Counted from the stretch's first letter, positions 38,560-47,312 are shown. The stretch: DNA of 64,000 nucleotides from Chitinophaga varians (GCF_012641275.1 NZ_JABAIA010000002.1:1-64000); one strand, 5' to 3'. Numbers and translations: made by a program. Notes: a model not told the origin generated them from the letters alone.

Positions 38560-39141
38560 ATGACAGCCCTCCAATCTTTTCAGCAAGCCATCTACAAATT
38601 CTATCCGCTTACCCCGGCGGAGTGGGAGGACTTTTCTGCTAAACTCATCATCAAAAAATACCTTAAAGGTGATTTCCTCGCCCGCGAAGGGCAGGTGGAA
38701 AATTTTATTTATTTCCTTCATAAAGGGGCTACCCGCAATTATTTCCTTCGGGATGGAAAAGAGTTCACTGTTGATTTTCATTTTGAAGGCGAGATGGTGA
38801 CAGCTTATTACTCGCTTATCACCCGGGAGCCCAGCACGATTTTTATCGAGTTACTGGAAGATGCCGACATTGTGGCCATCCCTTTCCGTTTCCTGCAGGA
38901 GTTCTATAACAAATACCACCACGGAGAGCGTATAGGCCGGCTGGTGGCGGAATACCAGTACGTGAGACGGTTAAAAAAGGAGATGGAACTGCTATCGCTG
39001 ACGGCAGAAGAACGTTATATAGCACTATTGCAGCGTAATCCCGCACTGGTGCAACAAATATCCGTGAAACACCTGTCTTCTTTCCTGGGCATTCAGCCGG
39101 AGAGCCTGAGCCGTATCAGAAAGCAGCACGCCAGAAACTAA
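38560..39141 (+). CDS. Crp/Fnr-family transcriptional regulator
   Basis: 193 residues from the ATG at 38560 (MTALQSFQQAI). A longer in-frame start at 38434 would place the promoter-like box inside the gene and adds a hydrophobic stretch atypical for the family. The N-terminal cyclic-nucleotide-binding-like barrel is visible (GDFLAREGQVENFIYFLHKG, then VDFHFEGEMVTAYYSLITRE), and a short C-terminal helix-turn-helix (VKHLSSFLGIQPESLSRIRK) is typical of Bacteroidota Crp-like proteins. The effector is unknown. The DoxX-like and DUF4188-like genes follow on the same strand within 70 nt. Confidence 0.88.
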   Translation: MTALQSFQQAIYKFYPLTPAEWEDFSAKLIIKKYLKGDFLAREGQVENFIYFLHKGATRNYFLRDGKEFTVDFHFEGEMVTAYYSLITREPSTIFIELLEDADIVAIPFRFLQEFYNKYHHGERIGRLVAEYQYVRRLKKEMELLSLTAEERYIALLQRNPALVQQISVKHLSSFLGIQPESLSRIRKQHARN

Positions 39142-39206
39142 CATACATCATTTTCCGGGGAAGCGGGAAGGTGGACCTTTGTCCCAGACAAAAACACACC
39201 TTTTAC

Positions 39207-39659
39207 ATGAAACCTGTCATTATCCTGATAACAGTATTTGCGGTGGCTTTATTTGTATCCAGACCGGTTACCGGCGACTGGCAGCTGATTTTTGCCGGTA
39301 ATCTGGGCATGTGCTGTATGTTGTGCTTCACCGCCCTCGGCCATTTTCTTTTTCCTAAAGGCATGACCATGATGATGCCACCGGTGATACCGTTCAAAAC
39401 AGCCATGGTATATATTACCGGCGTGGCCGAAATTATTATGGGGATTTCCCTGATGATACCTTCCCTGCGGGAGATGACCGGTTATACCGCCATTATCTTC
39501 TTTATCCTCATTTTTCCCGCCAATGTCTATGCGACCATCAAACATGTAGACCTGGAAAAAGCCACCTATGGCGGGCCGGGACCGCGCTATCTCTGGTTTC
39601 GCGTGCCTGAGCAGTTACTGTTCATCGCCTGGGTGTATTTTTTCGCTATCGGCTTTTAA
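39207..39659 (+). CDS. DoxX-like integral membrane protein
   Basis: 150 residues from the ATG at 39207 (MKPVIILI); the 12-residue extension from 39171 is polar and unlikely. About four transmembrane helices are visible: VIILITVFAVALFVS, LIFAGNLGMCCMLCFTALGH, the GVAEIIMGISLMIP helix, and IIFFILIFPANVYA, followed by a final WVYFFAIGF. The GHFLFP...GVAEI arrangement and the late FPANVYAT match the DoxX/DoxD-like family. Function is not established for most members. It sits 11 nt upstream of the next small gene, so the two are probably cotranscribed. Confidence 0.75.
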   Translation: MKPVIILITVFAVALFVSRPVTGDWQLIFAGNLGMCCMLCFTALGHFLFPKGMTMMMPPVIPFKTAMVYITGVAEIIMGISLMIPSLREMTGYTAIIFFILIFPANVYATIKHVDLEKATYGGPGPRYLWFRVPEQLLFIAWVYFFAIGF

Positions 39660-39670
39660 AACGGAGTCGT

Positions 39671-40045
39671 ATGTACGAAGTAGACATCACTAACGCAGAG
39701 AATGTTGTGTTTGTTAACAGTATCCGGGCACGTAACCTGAGAGGCTTTTGCTGGTTATGGCTGCACCTCCCGGCTATTATCCGGTCTGTTAAGCGGCATT
39801 ATGGTGCTTATGAATGTATCCCGGCGCTGGTAAGTCCTGTGCAGATAGTGATGGTCAGCTACTGGCTTAGTTGCCGTGAGCTGGGTGAGTACCATCAGGG
39901 CAGTTTTCACCGCCGTTTTATGGATTTTGTAAAGAGATATCCTGCAGCGCTGGGGATGTATTTTGAAAGCTATGCCCCCGGCAGGTCAGGGAAATATATC
40001 AACGGTGAATTCGGACTGGCAAAGAATTTCCGGCGCAAGTTGTGA
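39671..40045 (+). CDS. Small DUF4188 / spheroidene-monooxygenase-like protein
   Basis: 124 residues, no signal peptide. The middle has the alternating pattern of a ferredoxin-like alpha-beta barrel, with the diagnostic-looking piece IVMVSYWLSCRELGEYHQG, then HRRFMDFV and YFESYAPGRSGKYINGEFG. This resembles the YW-x-S-x-E/D-L ... H-x-x-W/F ... HE/FES-Y segment of DUF4188 and CrtA-like proteins, whose biochemical role is mostly unknown. It is coupled to the DoxX-like gene (11-nt gap). The family link rests on pattern reading only. Confidence 0.55.
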   Translation: MYEVDITNAENVVFVNSIRARNLRGFCWLWLHLPAIIRSVKRHYGAYECIPALVSPVQIVMVSYWLSCRELGEYHQGSFHRRFMDFVKRYPAALGMYFESYAPGRSGKYINGEFGLAKNFRRKL

Positions 40046-40102
40046 TAAATATATCGATAAAAACACGCCATAAACTGTATTTTTATCCCAAACAGTGAAC
40101 AC

Positions 40103-41125
40103 ATGATGAAATGGACCTTACCATTGCTGCTCCTGCTGTCATGGCAGGTACAGGCGGCGACCACGTTAAAAGTATTGCAGTTTAATATCTGGCAGGAAGG
40201 CACTGTGGTGCCCGGCGGATTTGAAGCTATTGCGGACGAGATTATACATACCGGCGCAGACATCATCACCTTCAGCGAAGTACGCAATTATCAGCAGACC
40301 CGTTTCTGTGACCGGATCAGGGAAGCGTTGGCCAAAAGAGGCCGCACATTTTACAGTAAGTATAGCTACGACTCCGGTATCCTGTCGGCCTACCCGATTG
40401 CTCATTTTGAAACCATCAGCCCGGAAAAAAATGATCATGGCTCCGTTTACAAAGCGGTGGTACAGGTAGGTGGTACTAACGTGGCCGTATATACGGCACA
40501 CCTGGACTACCTGCATGCGGCCAACTATCTGCCCCGCGGTTATCACAGCAGCAGCTGGAAGAAGCTGCCTGCGCCTGTCACCAGCGTGGACAGTGTATTG
40601 ACAGACAACCGCGCTTCCCAAAGGGATGAGGAAATTGAATTGTTCCTGGCCGATGCCCGGCGCGAAGCCGCAAAAGGCAGCGTGGTGATACTGGGCGGCG
40701 ATTTCAACGAACCATCGCACCGGGACTGGACCGCCGCCACGAAAAACCTGTTTGACCATCATGGTACCATAGTACCCTGGAACGTGACCCTGGCCCTGGA
40801 AAAGGCGGGTTTTACAGATGCGTACCGTCAGCTGTACCCTAATCCGGTAACACATCCCGGCTTTACTTTCCCGGCAGGCAATACAGCCGTTCCCGTTAGT
40901 AAGCTGGCATGGGCGCCGGATGCGGACGACAGAGACCGTATCGACTTTGTTTTCTTCCGCCCGGACAAAAGGCTACGCCTGAAAGATGCGGCTATCGTAG
41001 GGCCTCGCGCTTCGGTAGTGTATGGCGCTATCACGGAGGAAACGACCAAAGACAAATTCATGGCGCCCAAAGGCGTATGGCCTACCGATCACAAGGCGCT
41101 GCTGATTACTTTTGAGCTGAAGTAA
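40103..41125 (+). CDS. Secreted endonuclease/exonuclease/phosphatase-family protein
   Basis: 340 residues with a signal peptide (LPLLLLLSWQVQAA). The EEP fold is clear: KVLQFNIWQEG at the start of the domain, the metal-binding Glu in DIITFSEVRN, GGDFNEPSH (the GDFN motif), DDRDRIDFVFFR, and the terminal WPTDHKALLITF with the catalytic Asp-His pair. Family members cleave phosphodiesters in DNA, sphingomyelin or inositol phosphates. Export suggests an extracytoplasmic nuclease or phospholipase-C-like role. The last 20 nt overlap the convergent gene on the - strand. Confidence 0.85.
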   Translation: MMKWTLPLLLLLSWQVQAATTLKVLQFNIWQEGTVVPGGFEAIADEIIHTGADIITFSEVRNYQQTRFCDRIREALAKRGRTFYSKYSYDSGILSAYPIAHFETISPEKNDHGSVYKAVVQVGGTNVAVYTAHLDYLHAANYLPRGYHSSSWKKLPAPVTSVDSVLTDNRASQRDEEIELFLADARREAAKGSVVILGGDFNEPSHRDWTAATKNLFDHHGTIVPWNVTLALEKAGFTDAYRQLYPNPVTHPGFTFPAGNTAVPVSKLAWAPDADDRDRIDFVFFRPDKRLRLKDAAIVGPRASVVYGAITEETTKDKFMAPKGVWPTDHKALLITFELK

Positions 41126-41729
41126 GATATCTGCTGATACTGATAAACAACAGCGACAGTAAAAGAAATACGCCGGCAATGCCCAATGCATTGATCAGCG
41201 CCTGCGTTATCCCTATCCGGTTCACTTCAATGAACGGGTAGGGATAAAAGCCGGAAACAGCGCCTCTGGCAAGGATGTACACGAAATAAAGAAGCGGATA
41301 CAACAACCACGGCCAGCATTGTTTCCATTCAAGCCGTCGCCTTGCGGTAAACAGCCCCCAGTATACGAGCGACAACACGGGGATCACACTGTGCAACAGT
41401 TCATCTACCACCCATTGCAAGCCCTGCGGCTGCCACAGCCAACGTAGTACCGCATTATAAATAATCCCGACTACCAGGATATACACGGTAAGCGCCGTTT
41501 GCGTGCCGGCACTGGAAAAAAAACGATTGCCGGGATTCAGCCACAACGCAGTGTTACAGATGGCCACCAACAGATTGGTCAGTATCGTAAAATAACTGAA
41601 AAAGCGGATGGTCAGCTCCTCCGGCGGCAAAGTGCCATTCCGGACCATCAGGTAATACTGCGCTATCAGGGCAAACCATCCCGGTAGGGAGAGTATAGCC
41701 GGATATATGCGGGACCGTTTTATTTCCAT
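41106..41729 (-). CDS. Pr6Pr-like (FAR-17a/AIG1-type) integral membrane protein
   Basis: 207 residues with six predicted transmembrane helices (starting IYPAILSLPGWFALIAQYYL, then FFSYFTILTNLLVAICNTAL, and others). The FFSYFTILTN segment and the VDELLHSVIPVLSLVYW and FYPYPFIEVNRIG segments are typical of Pr6Pr membrane proteins. Function is unknown in bacteria. The 3' end overlaps the convergent EEP gene by 20 nt, so the two transcripts can pair at their ends. Confidence 0.75.
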   Translation of the reverse strand: MEIKRSRIYPAILSLPGWFALIAQYYLMVRNGTLPPEELTIRFFSYFTILTNLLVAICNTALWLNPGNRFFSSAGTQTALTVYILVVGIIYNAVLRWLWQPQGLQWVVDELLHSVIPVLSLVYWGLFTARRRLEWKQCWPWLLYPLLYFVYILARGAVSGFYPYPFIEVNRIGITQALINALGIAGVFLLLSLLFISISRYLTSAQK

Positions 41730-41847
41730 AGCATAAGTATACGGATTTTTTCATGTTCTATTTATCAGGCAAACCTTTTTGATGGTATCAGAAAGTTTTC
41801 TTTCTTTATATGGCGATAAAAACTATCAATCCCTTACCTGAAAAACC

Positions 41848-44800
41848 ATGGAACACAGACAGATGTACGCCGAGCCCGGTATTACAGAACTGAACGATTT
41901 AAAAGAAGCCAAAGATTGCCCGCATCCCAAAGTGAGATTTGTACTGCATAGCAAGCGTCTGAAGAAAATGCCTGATGTGAAAGAAGCTGCACATATACCT
42001 CATGTGCAGTTCGATCTGGGATATAACGAAGGGCTCGATCATGCCAATGCCATAGAGCAACTGGCGGCACTGCCCAATCTCAAAGGCCTTGGCATGACGA
42101 AAACCAAAATGGGCAAGCTGCCAGACAGCATCGGCGCGTTAACCGGATTGGAAGCGCTGGAAATCACGGGCAACCAGCTAAAAGAACTGCCGGACGGCAT
42201 TCAGGCACTGAAAGAACTGCGTATCCTCAACCTGCGGACCAACCGGTTTACCACCTTCCCTAAAAACCTGGCCGGCATGCCGAAACTGGAAGAACTGAAC
42301 CTGCGCTTCAATGAAATTAAAACCCTGCCGAAAGAAATTGCTGCATTCCCGGCTTTACAGATATTAGACCTCTCTTCCAACAGTATTGCTGTTTTGCCTC
42401 CGGCGATCAAAGAGCTGTCGCGACTGAAAGAGCTGCATATAAAATATAATAAGCTCACCCTGCTGCCCGATGAGCTGGGCGAACTACAGGAACTGGAAGT
42501 AGTGGCGCTCAACGGTAATAAAGGACTCGACTTTGACCAGGCCTTCCGTGTGCTGGCCAATTGTAAAAAGCTGAAACGTTTGCGGTTAAAGGGCTGTGGC
42601 CTGAAGTCCCTGCCGGGGTCCATTACCCTCCTCGAAGGCCTGGAATCTATTGATTTGAATGATAACTATTTTGAGGAAGTGCCGGAGATTTTGCTACAGC
42701 TAAAAAAGCTGCGGGAAATTAACACCCACTACGCGTTGCCTGTGCCCTTCTTCATCAACATGATAAAAGACAATCCGGCATGTACCACTTTTAGTACCAG
42801 CAACCTGCAACCGTATATCGTCAATGGAAAGGAAACGTTGCCGGATGATATTACGCAGCTGCGGCATGTGACCATGATGCGCCTTTACGACCTCGATGTG
42901 TTGCCGGCATCGCTGTCACAAATGTCCTGGATAAGAACTTTAGACATTGCCGGAGGTACCTTTCAGGACTGTCCGGACCTTGCCGGGCTGACAGGGCTGG
43001 AGGCGCTTTTCCTGCAAAGTGAAACATTACGCCAACTGCCCGAATGGGTGTACCGGTTGACAGGCCTGCGCAAGCTGACGTTGCCGGAATCCGTTTCAGG
43101 AGTAGACTTCGCGGGGATCGCACAGCTGCCGCGGCTCGAAGAATTAGGAGTGCCACATATAACGGAAGAGGATACACGATTGTTAAAGCAGTGTCCTTGT
43201 CTTCGCTTGCTGGGATTGCCCCACGGAACAACACAGCTTCCGGACGCGTTTTTTGAGCTGCCCGCCATAGAAACATTCAATTTTGATCACTACCAGACCA
43301 TTGATCCAAACGATATCGTGCCACAGTTGAAACGCCTGCCAGGCTTGAGGTTAGTCGATTTCGGCACAAGAGCGCAGTCATTTGATTGGTATATAGCATG
43401 CCTGAAAGGCCTGCCGGCACTAAAGGAAGCTATTTGTTACGTTGATTCCATGGAGTTACCGGAATCATTATTGGAGCTGTCTCACCTGGACAGGCTTCAC
43501 CTCCGTTTCACACGCGATGCGCTTTATGGCCGCAACTGGGAGGAGAAAAAGCCTGTGGTCCCGCTGGCGCTGGGCCGTGCCAAAGGAGGCCACATCGCCC
43601 TGGAAGATAAAGGCCCGCTGAAGCCCTACCGTGCAGCGTTTGCGCAGATGGCTTCTATGGAAATAACAAATGGACATCAGCGGGAAATAGCTTTCGGATT
43701 ACTGTCGCACCAATATGATGCATTGCATGTGTTGTTGCCTTATCCCTTCGATGCAGCCGGCAATATACCGGATGCTAAAGTATATGTAACAGGTACGCCT
43801 ACCCTGGGAGATAAAAAATCACTGGCAAAGCTGCTGCAAAACCGTGGCGCTGTTATCGTGAAAGAAATAACAGCGGCCACGCACTTGTTCCTGGGGCAAA
43901 ATGTCCCGGAAGATGCTGTCAACGGACTTTTCCGGCAAGACCATCAGTATATTCTGGAAGACCATCTCAAGGCACAGGAAATAAGAGATGACACTCCTTT
44001 CCTGATGACGGAGGAAAACGGCGAGCTAACGGAGCAGATTACACGTTTATTGGCAGATCAGCATAGCAACAATATGGAGCTGGTGCTGCAAATGATTGAA
44101 GGTGGCGGCGCCGGTAAGGTGTTGCTCAGTTACCTGGCGGCTATTCATCTGTTTCATCAGGACCTGGCCATCCGTAAACAATCCAGAACGTTGTTCCGCA
44201 AATATGCATCGGCTACTTTGCAGCATCATCTTAAATCCTCCTGGCAGGCCCGGTTCAAAGACAGGCCGGAAGATGATTGCCGGGTGCTGTACGTTCACCC
44301 CGAACTGGATGCCTGCGCTTTTGTACTGGCTTTTCAGATGGTGAGAAGACAAGAAGCTAAAGGTTACCGGGTGAACAGCCTGGTGCTGCGGGACATGCCT
44401 GCCAGCGATATTTCTGATGTGCTGGCCCATTTTCAGCATGTCAGATCAGTGAATCTTGACCTGAGTGAAACGACTGACCTGCCGCGATTGGTGGATTACC
44501 TGCGGCAACTGCCGCTGAATGAGCTGTCTGTCAGAATTACAACAGATGAAATACCGGCATCTCTTTTTACCCTGCCGGTGGAGTTGCGTGTTGGGCGTAA
44601 ACATGACAGGGAGCTGGCAATCCCCGACCTGACAGGCATAGAAGTGCGCCTGAAAAAACTCTGGATGGCCTATGTGCCGCTGAAACATACGGAAAGACTT
44701 GCTGCCTGCCGCGACCTGCAGCATCTGAGCCTGGAGTTCTGCGAAATTCCTGACATGACGTTTGTTACGGCGATGACTAAACTGGTCACTGCCGAGCTGC

Positions 44801-44949
44801 AAGGTAACCGGTTCACACAGGTGCCTGCGGCCCTGGACGGGCTGCAGCAGCTGGAAAAACTACGGTTGGATTATAACCCGTTCCCACCGGATTGTTTTGA
44901 TTTTAAGCAGTTGAAAAAACTGGAAGACCTGAAATTGCCCAATCCGTAA
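41848..44949 (+). CDS. Leucine-rich-repeat protein with internal BRCT-like domain
   Basis: 1033 residues without a signal peptide or membrane segment. Residues about 70-300 are a regular 23-residue LRR array (LEALEITGNQLKELPDGIQA, LRILNLRTNRFTTFPKNLAG, and so on), followed by less regular LRRs to about residue 530. Residues about 641-705 look like a BRCT domain: VYVTGTPTLGDKKSLAKLLQ, then NRGAVIVKEITAATHLFLG and ILEDHLKAQ. A helical stretch follows (about 730-800), and a second LRR block ends the protein (about 850-1033). It probably mediates protein interactions in the cytoplasm. It is a single-gene unit with its own terminator. Confidence 0.82.
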   Translation: MEHRQMYAEPGITELNDLKEAKDCPHPKVRFVLHSKRLKKMPDVKEAAHIPHVQFDLGYNEGLDHANAIEQLAALPNLKGLGMTKTKMGKLPDSIGALTGLEALEITGNQLKELPDGIQALKELRILNLRTNRFTTFPKNLAGMPKLEELNLRFNEIKTLPKEIAAFPALQILDLSSNSIAVLPPAIKELSRLKELHIKYNKLTLLPDELGELQELEVVALNGNKGLDFDQAFRVLANCKKLKRLRLKGCGLKSLPGSITLLEGLESIDLNDNYFEEVPEILLQLKKLREINTHYALPVPFFINMIKDNPACTTFSTSNLQPYIVNGKETLPDDITQLRHVTMMRLYDLDVLPASLSQMSWIRTLDIAGGTFQDCPDLAGLTGLEALFLQSETLRQLPEWVYRLTGLRKLTLPESVSGVDFAGIAQLPRLEELGVPHITEEDTRLLKQCPCLRLLGLPHGTTQLPDAFFELPAIETFNFDHYQTIDPNDIVPQLKRLPGLRLVDFGTRAQSFDWYIACLKGLPALKEAICYVDSMELPESLLELSHLDRLHLRFTRDALYGRNWEEKKPVVPLALGRAKGGHIALEDKGPLKPYRAAFAQMASMEITNGHQREIAFGLLSHQYDALHVLLPYPFDAAGNIPDAKVYVTGTPTLGDKKSLAKLLQNRGAVIVKEITAATHLFLGQNVPEDAVNGLFRQDHQYILEDHLKAQEIRDDTPFLMTEENGELTEQITRLLADQHSNNMELVLQMIEGGGAGKVLLSYLAAIHLFHQDLAIRKQSRTLFRKYASATLQHHLKSSWQARFKDRPEDDCRVLYVHPELDACAFVLAFQMVRRQEAKGYRVNSLVLRDMPASDISDVLAHFQHVRSVNLDLSETTDLPRLVDYLRQLPLNELSVRITTDEIPASLFTLPVELRVGRKHDRELAIPDLTGIEVRLKKLWMAYVPLKHTERLAACRDLQHLSLEFCEIPDMTFVTAMTKLVTAELQGNRFTQVPAALDGLQQLEKLRLDYNPFPPDCFDFKQLKKLEDLKLPNP

Positions 44950-44963
44950 TACTTTATCAACAA

Positions 44964-44998
44964 AAAGCTGCCTTGGTATAAAAGGCAGCTTTTTTTAT
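44964..44998 (+). terminator. Intrinsic terminator after the LRR gene
   Basis: AAAGCTGCCTT pairs with AAGGCAGCTTT around a 7-nt loop, followed by a T-run. It separates the LRR gene from the M48 peptidase gene. Confidence 0.9.
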
Positions 44999-45073
44999 TT
45001 CGTGTATTCACTTTATCTTCGCTGCGCAAATGTTTTTTAACCTTAAACCATTTCCTAACTAAACAGTTGTTTT

Positions 45074-45871
45074 ATGTTTGTTTTTACTCGCTGTAGCATT
45101 GTTTGTGCTATTACCCTTGCTTTGGCTTCTACTGCCAGCGCCCAGTTCAAACTCAATTCCAAAACCATTGGTGCAGGTGTGAAAGCTGCGAAAGCTGTTA
45201 CCCTGAGTGATGATGAAGTCATCAAATACACCAAAGAGTACATCCAGTGGATGGACGAGCATAACCCGGTAGCTCCTGCTGATGATCCGCTGGCCCAACG
45301 GCTGGCTAAACTGACAGCCAATGCTGCTAATTATGAAGGCATGAACCTGAACTTCAAAGTGTACCTGGTAAGGGACATCAACGCCTTTGCCTGTGCGGAC
45401 GGGAGTGTGCGCGTATGCGCCGGCCTGATGAAGGTAATGACAGATGATGAAGTGATGGGTGTGATCGGTCACGAGATCGGGCATGTAAAGAACAAAGATT
45501 CCAAAGACGCCTTTAAAACGGCGCTGATGACTTCCGCCCTGAAAGACGGTGTGTCTTCACAAGGTGGTGCTGCCGGAGCCCTGAGCGATTCCCAGCTGGG
45601 TGACCTGGGCGAGGCGGTCGCTAATTCGGCCTACTCCCGTGGCCAGGAAAGCCAGGCCGATAACTATGGATATGATTTCCTGAAAGCGAATAAACTGAAT
45701 CCATGGGGTATGTCCACTGCCTTTGAAAAACTGTGGAAAGCATCCCAGGAAGCTAATAACGGCGAAAAGAAAAAGAAAGGCGCCCAGCTGTTCTCTTCTC
45801 ACCCCGACACCGAGAAAAGAATGGTGACCATGGCTGAAAAAGCCACAAAAGACGGTTATAAGAAACCGTAA
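45074..45871 (+). CDS. M48-family metallopeptidase, exported
   Basis: 265 residues with a signal peptide (CSIVCAITLALASTASA). The zinc motif HEIGH (VIGHEIGHVKN) lies near residue 137, and the downstream third ligand region is SQADNYGYDFL (Glu expected; ESQADN). This matches soluble periplasmic M48 peptidases of the BepA/YggG type without membrane helices. The C-terminus has the SSHPDTEKRM pattern common to the family. Such proteins act in envelope quality control. It is a single gene ending at a composite palindrome. Confidence 0.88.
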   Translation: MFVFTRCSIVCAITLALASTASAQFKLNSKTIGAGVKAAKAVTLSDDEVIKYTKEYIQWMDEHNPVAPADDPLAQRLAKLTANAANYEGMNLNFKVYLVRDINAFACADGSVRVCAGLMKVMTDDEVMGVIGHEIGHVKNKDSKDAFKTALMTSALKDGVSSQGGAAGALSDSQLGDLGEAVANSAYSRGQESQADNYGYDFLKANKLNPWGMSTAFEKLWKASQEANNGEKKKKGAQLFSSHPDTEKRMVTMAEKATKDGYKKP

Positions 45872-45872
45872 T

Positions 45873-45984
45873 CATTTAGAGATTTTTTGATTTTGTGAAT
45901 AAAAAGACCGAAACGATTAACTTATTCGTTTCGGTCTTCGTTTTTTATCGATCAAAAAATCGTAAATCAAAAAATCCTTAAATG
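45873..45984. repeat. Composite palindrome: terminator inside AT-rich inverted arms (copy A)
   Basis: The inner stem AAGACCGAAACG (45904-45915) pairs with CGTTTCGGTCTT (45927-45938), followed by CGTTTTTT, and is a bidirectional terminator between convergent genes. It is enclosed by outer arms: CATTTAGAGATTTTTTGATT (45873-45892) and its near-complement ending at 45984. The outer arm shares GATTTTGTGAATAAAAA with copy B at 47191. Confidence 0.75.
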
Positions 45985-45985
45985 A

Positions 45986-46615
45986 CTATGTTCTGCCTGC
46001 AAATTCATTGATCAACCGCACATTCTCATTCATATTGTAATCAGCGTCTATGTGTGGCGCGTATTTAAACGGAAAGGTACGCAGGGTAATGGCGGTGGCG
46101 GCTGTGGCATTGTCCGGGTTGAAGACGCTGCCTGGTTCGGCAAAAAGCGTGGCATCGTCAATGTCTTTACCGCAATGTTCACAATGGTTGCACCAATAGA
46201 AACCATCTGCGCTTTTGGCCGGGCCCTGTTTGTAAAGCGGGTAGTTGTCCCTGAAGAAATTGAACAGATGGGCTGAGATAACGGATGTTTGTTGAAACAG
46301 CGTGAAAAAATCCAGTTCAAACCATACCAGTTCGTCCCGCTCGTTCATGTCTTTTTCATAAAAGAAATCGCTGCCAATAGCGATGACGGGTGTGGTGTTC
46401 CGGCAATGCGGACAGGTATGCTGCGCATGGGCAATAATCACTTCGTCAGACAGGATGATGGCGGTGTCCCGGTCAGTAATCCATTTGTCTACCTCCATGA
46501 TATGATCATAGTTGATATCCGGCAGGTACCAGGTTTGCAGGTTGGCGTCCCACAAAGCCCCTTTTGACTTGGCTTCGGTTTCTTCCGCAGCAGGAACATT
46601 CAGTAGTAATGACAT
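45986..46615 (-). CDS. DUF5710-domain protein with zinc-binding Cys clusters
   Basis: 209 residues, no signal peptide. The N-terminus (SLLLNVPAAEETEAKSKGAL, then WDANLQTWYLP) matches DUF5710, a small domain often attached to DNA-processing or primase-like proteins. Two Cys clusters follow: HTCPHCRNT near residue 68, and WCNHCEHCGK near residue 142, which probably bind one zinc ion. The remainder is mixed helix/strand (ELDFFTLFQQTSVISAHLFN). Function unknown. It is convergent with the M48 gene and separated from the upstream VOC gene by a terminator. Confidence 0.75.
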   Translation of the reverse strand: MSLLLNVPAAEETEAKSKGALWDANLQTWYLPDINYDHIMEVDKWITDRDTAIILSDEVIIAHAQHTCPHCRNTTPVIAIGSDFFYEKDMNERDELVWFELDFFTLFQQTSVISAHLFNFFRDNYPLYKQGPAKSADGFYWCNHCEHCGKDIDDATLFAEPGSVFNPDNATAATAITLRTFPFKYAPHIDADYNMNENVRLINEFAGRT

Positions 46616-46644
46616 AATCTTGGAATGTGGTCACTGAATTTAAC

Positions 46645-46695
46645 AAAAAAAGACCACTCCCGCCTGTTATTTTTTAGGGAGATGACCGGTCTTTT
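46645..46695 (-). terminator. Terminator between VOC and DUF5710 genes
   Basis: On the - strand the arms AGACCGGTCATCTCCC and GGGAGTGGTCT form an imperfect stem followed by seven T. It terminates the VOC-protein gene. Confidence 0.65.
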
Positions 46696-46715
46696 GTTAC
46701 CTGCTGCCCGGAAGT

Positions 46716-47171
46716 TTAGTATTTATCGTCGTTGATCTCGATCCAGTAGCCGTCGGGGTCGCGGAAATAGATCTGCTGTACGCCGTCCACTCTTTTGTTG
46801 ATCGTATTGGGTTTGCCTGGCCAATCCTCGTAGGTGACGTGGTGCTGTGCCAGCACGGCGATAAAATCCTTCATGGAGGGAACGCTGAAGCAAAGATGGG
46901 TGTCTTTGGGGTGTACTTCCGCTTTGGCGGCCCCGGAGATGATGTGCAGCTGACTATGGTCCCCAACCTTGAACCAGCTATGGCGGCCGTCTTTAAAAGG
47001 TTCGTCCATTACTTCGAGGCCGATAACGTCCCGGTAAAAAGCAGTGGCGCGCTCCAGGCTGACAACATAAATCGCGATATGGTTCAGCGACGGGTATTTT
47101 TTGGTCTGTGCTTGTATGCTCGTGGAAATTCCCATGATGGCAAAGAAAAGAATAACTATCGTCTGTTTCAT
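46716..47171 (-). CDS. Exported VOC-family (glyoxalase/dioxygenase fold) protein
   Basis: 151 residues, one VOC domain behind a signal peptide (TIVILFFAIMGISTSIQAQ), which is unusual since most VOC enzymes are cytoplasmic. Motifs: LNHIAIYVVSLERATAFYRD (first metal ligand His), LEVMDEPF, HLCFSVPSMKDF, and IYFRDPDGYWIEIND with the terminal metal-ligand Glu. A metal-dependent lyase, isomerase or dioxygenase activity is possible, but the substrate cannot be told. It is a single gene. Confidence 0.85.
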   Translation of the reverse strand: MKQTIVILFFAIMGISTSIQAQTKKYPSLNHIAIYVVSLERATAFYRDVIGLEVMDEPFKDGRHSWFKVGDHSQLHIISGAAKAEVHPKDTHLCFSVPSMKDFIAVLAQHHVTYEDWPGKPNTINKRVDGVQQIYFRDPDGYWIEINDDKY

Positions 47172-47190
47172 ACAAACAAGATAAAAAAAG

Positions 47191-47312
47191 ATTTATGAAT
47201 TTTTTGATTTACGATTTTGTGAATAAAAATGCAGCGGAGATTACCCGACATAGAGCAATCTCCGCTGCATTTTAAATTCGTAAATCAACAAATTCGTAAA
47301 TCCGTTAATGAT
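47191..47312. repeat. Composite palindrome: terminator inside AT-rich inverted arms (copy B)
   Basis: The inner stem AATGCAGCGGAGATT (47228-47242) pairs perfectly with AATCTCCGCTGCATT (47257-47271). On the - strand it is followed by five T and terminates the gene at 47313. The outer arms are GATTTACGATTTTGTGAAT on the left and repeats of ATTCGTAAATCA on the right, related to copy A. The inner stems of the two copies are unrelated. Confidence 0.75.
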
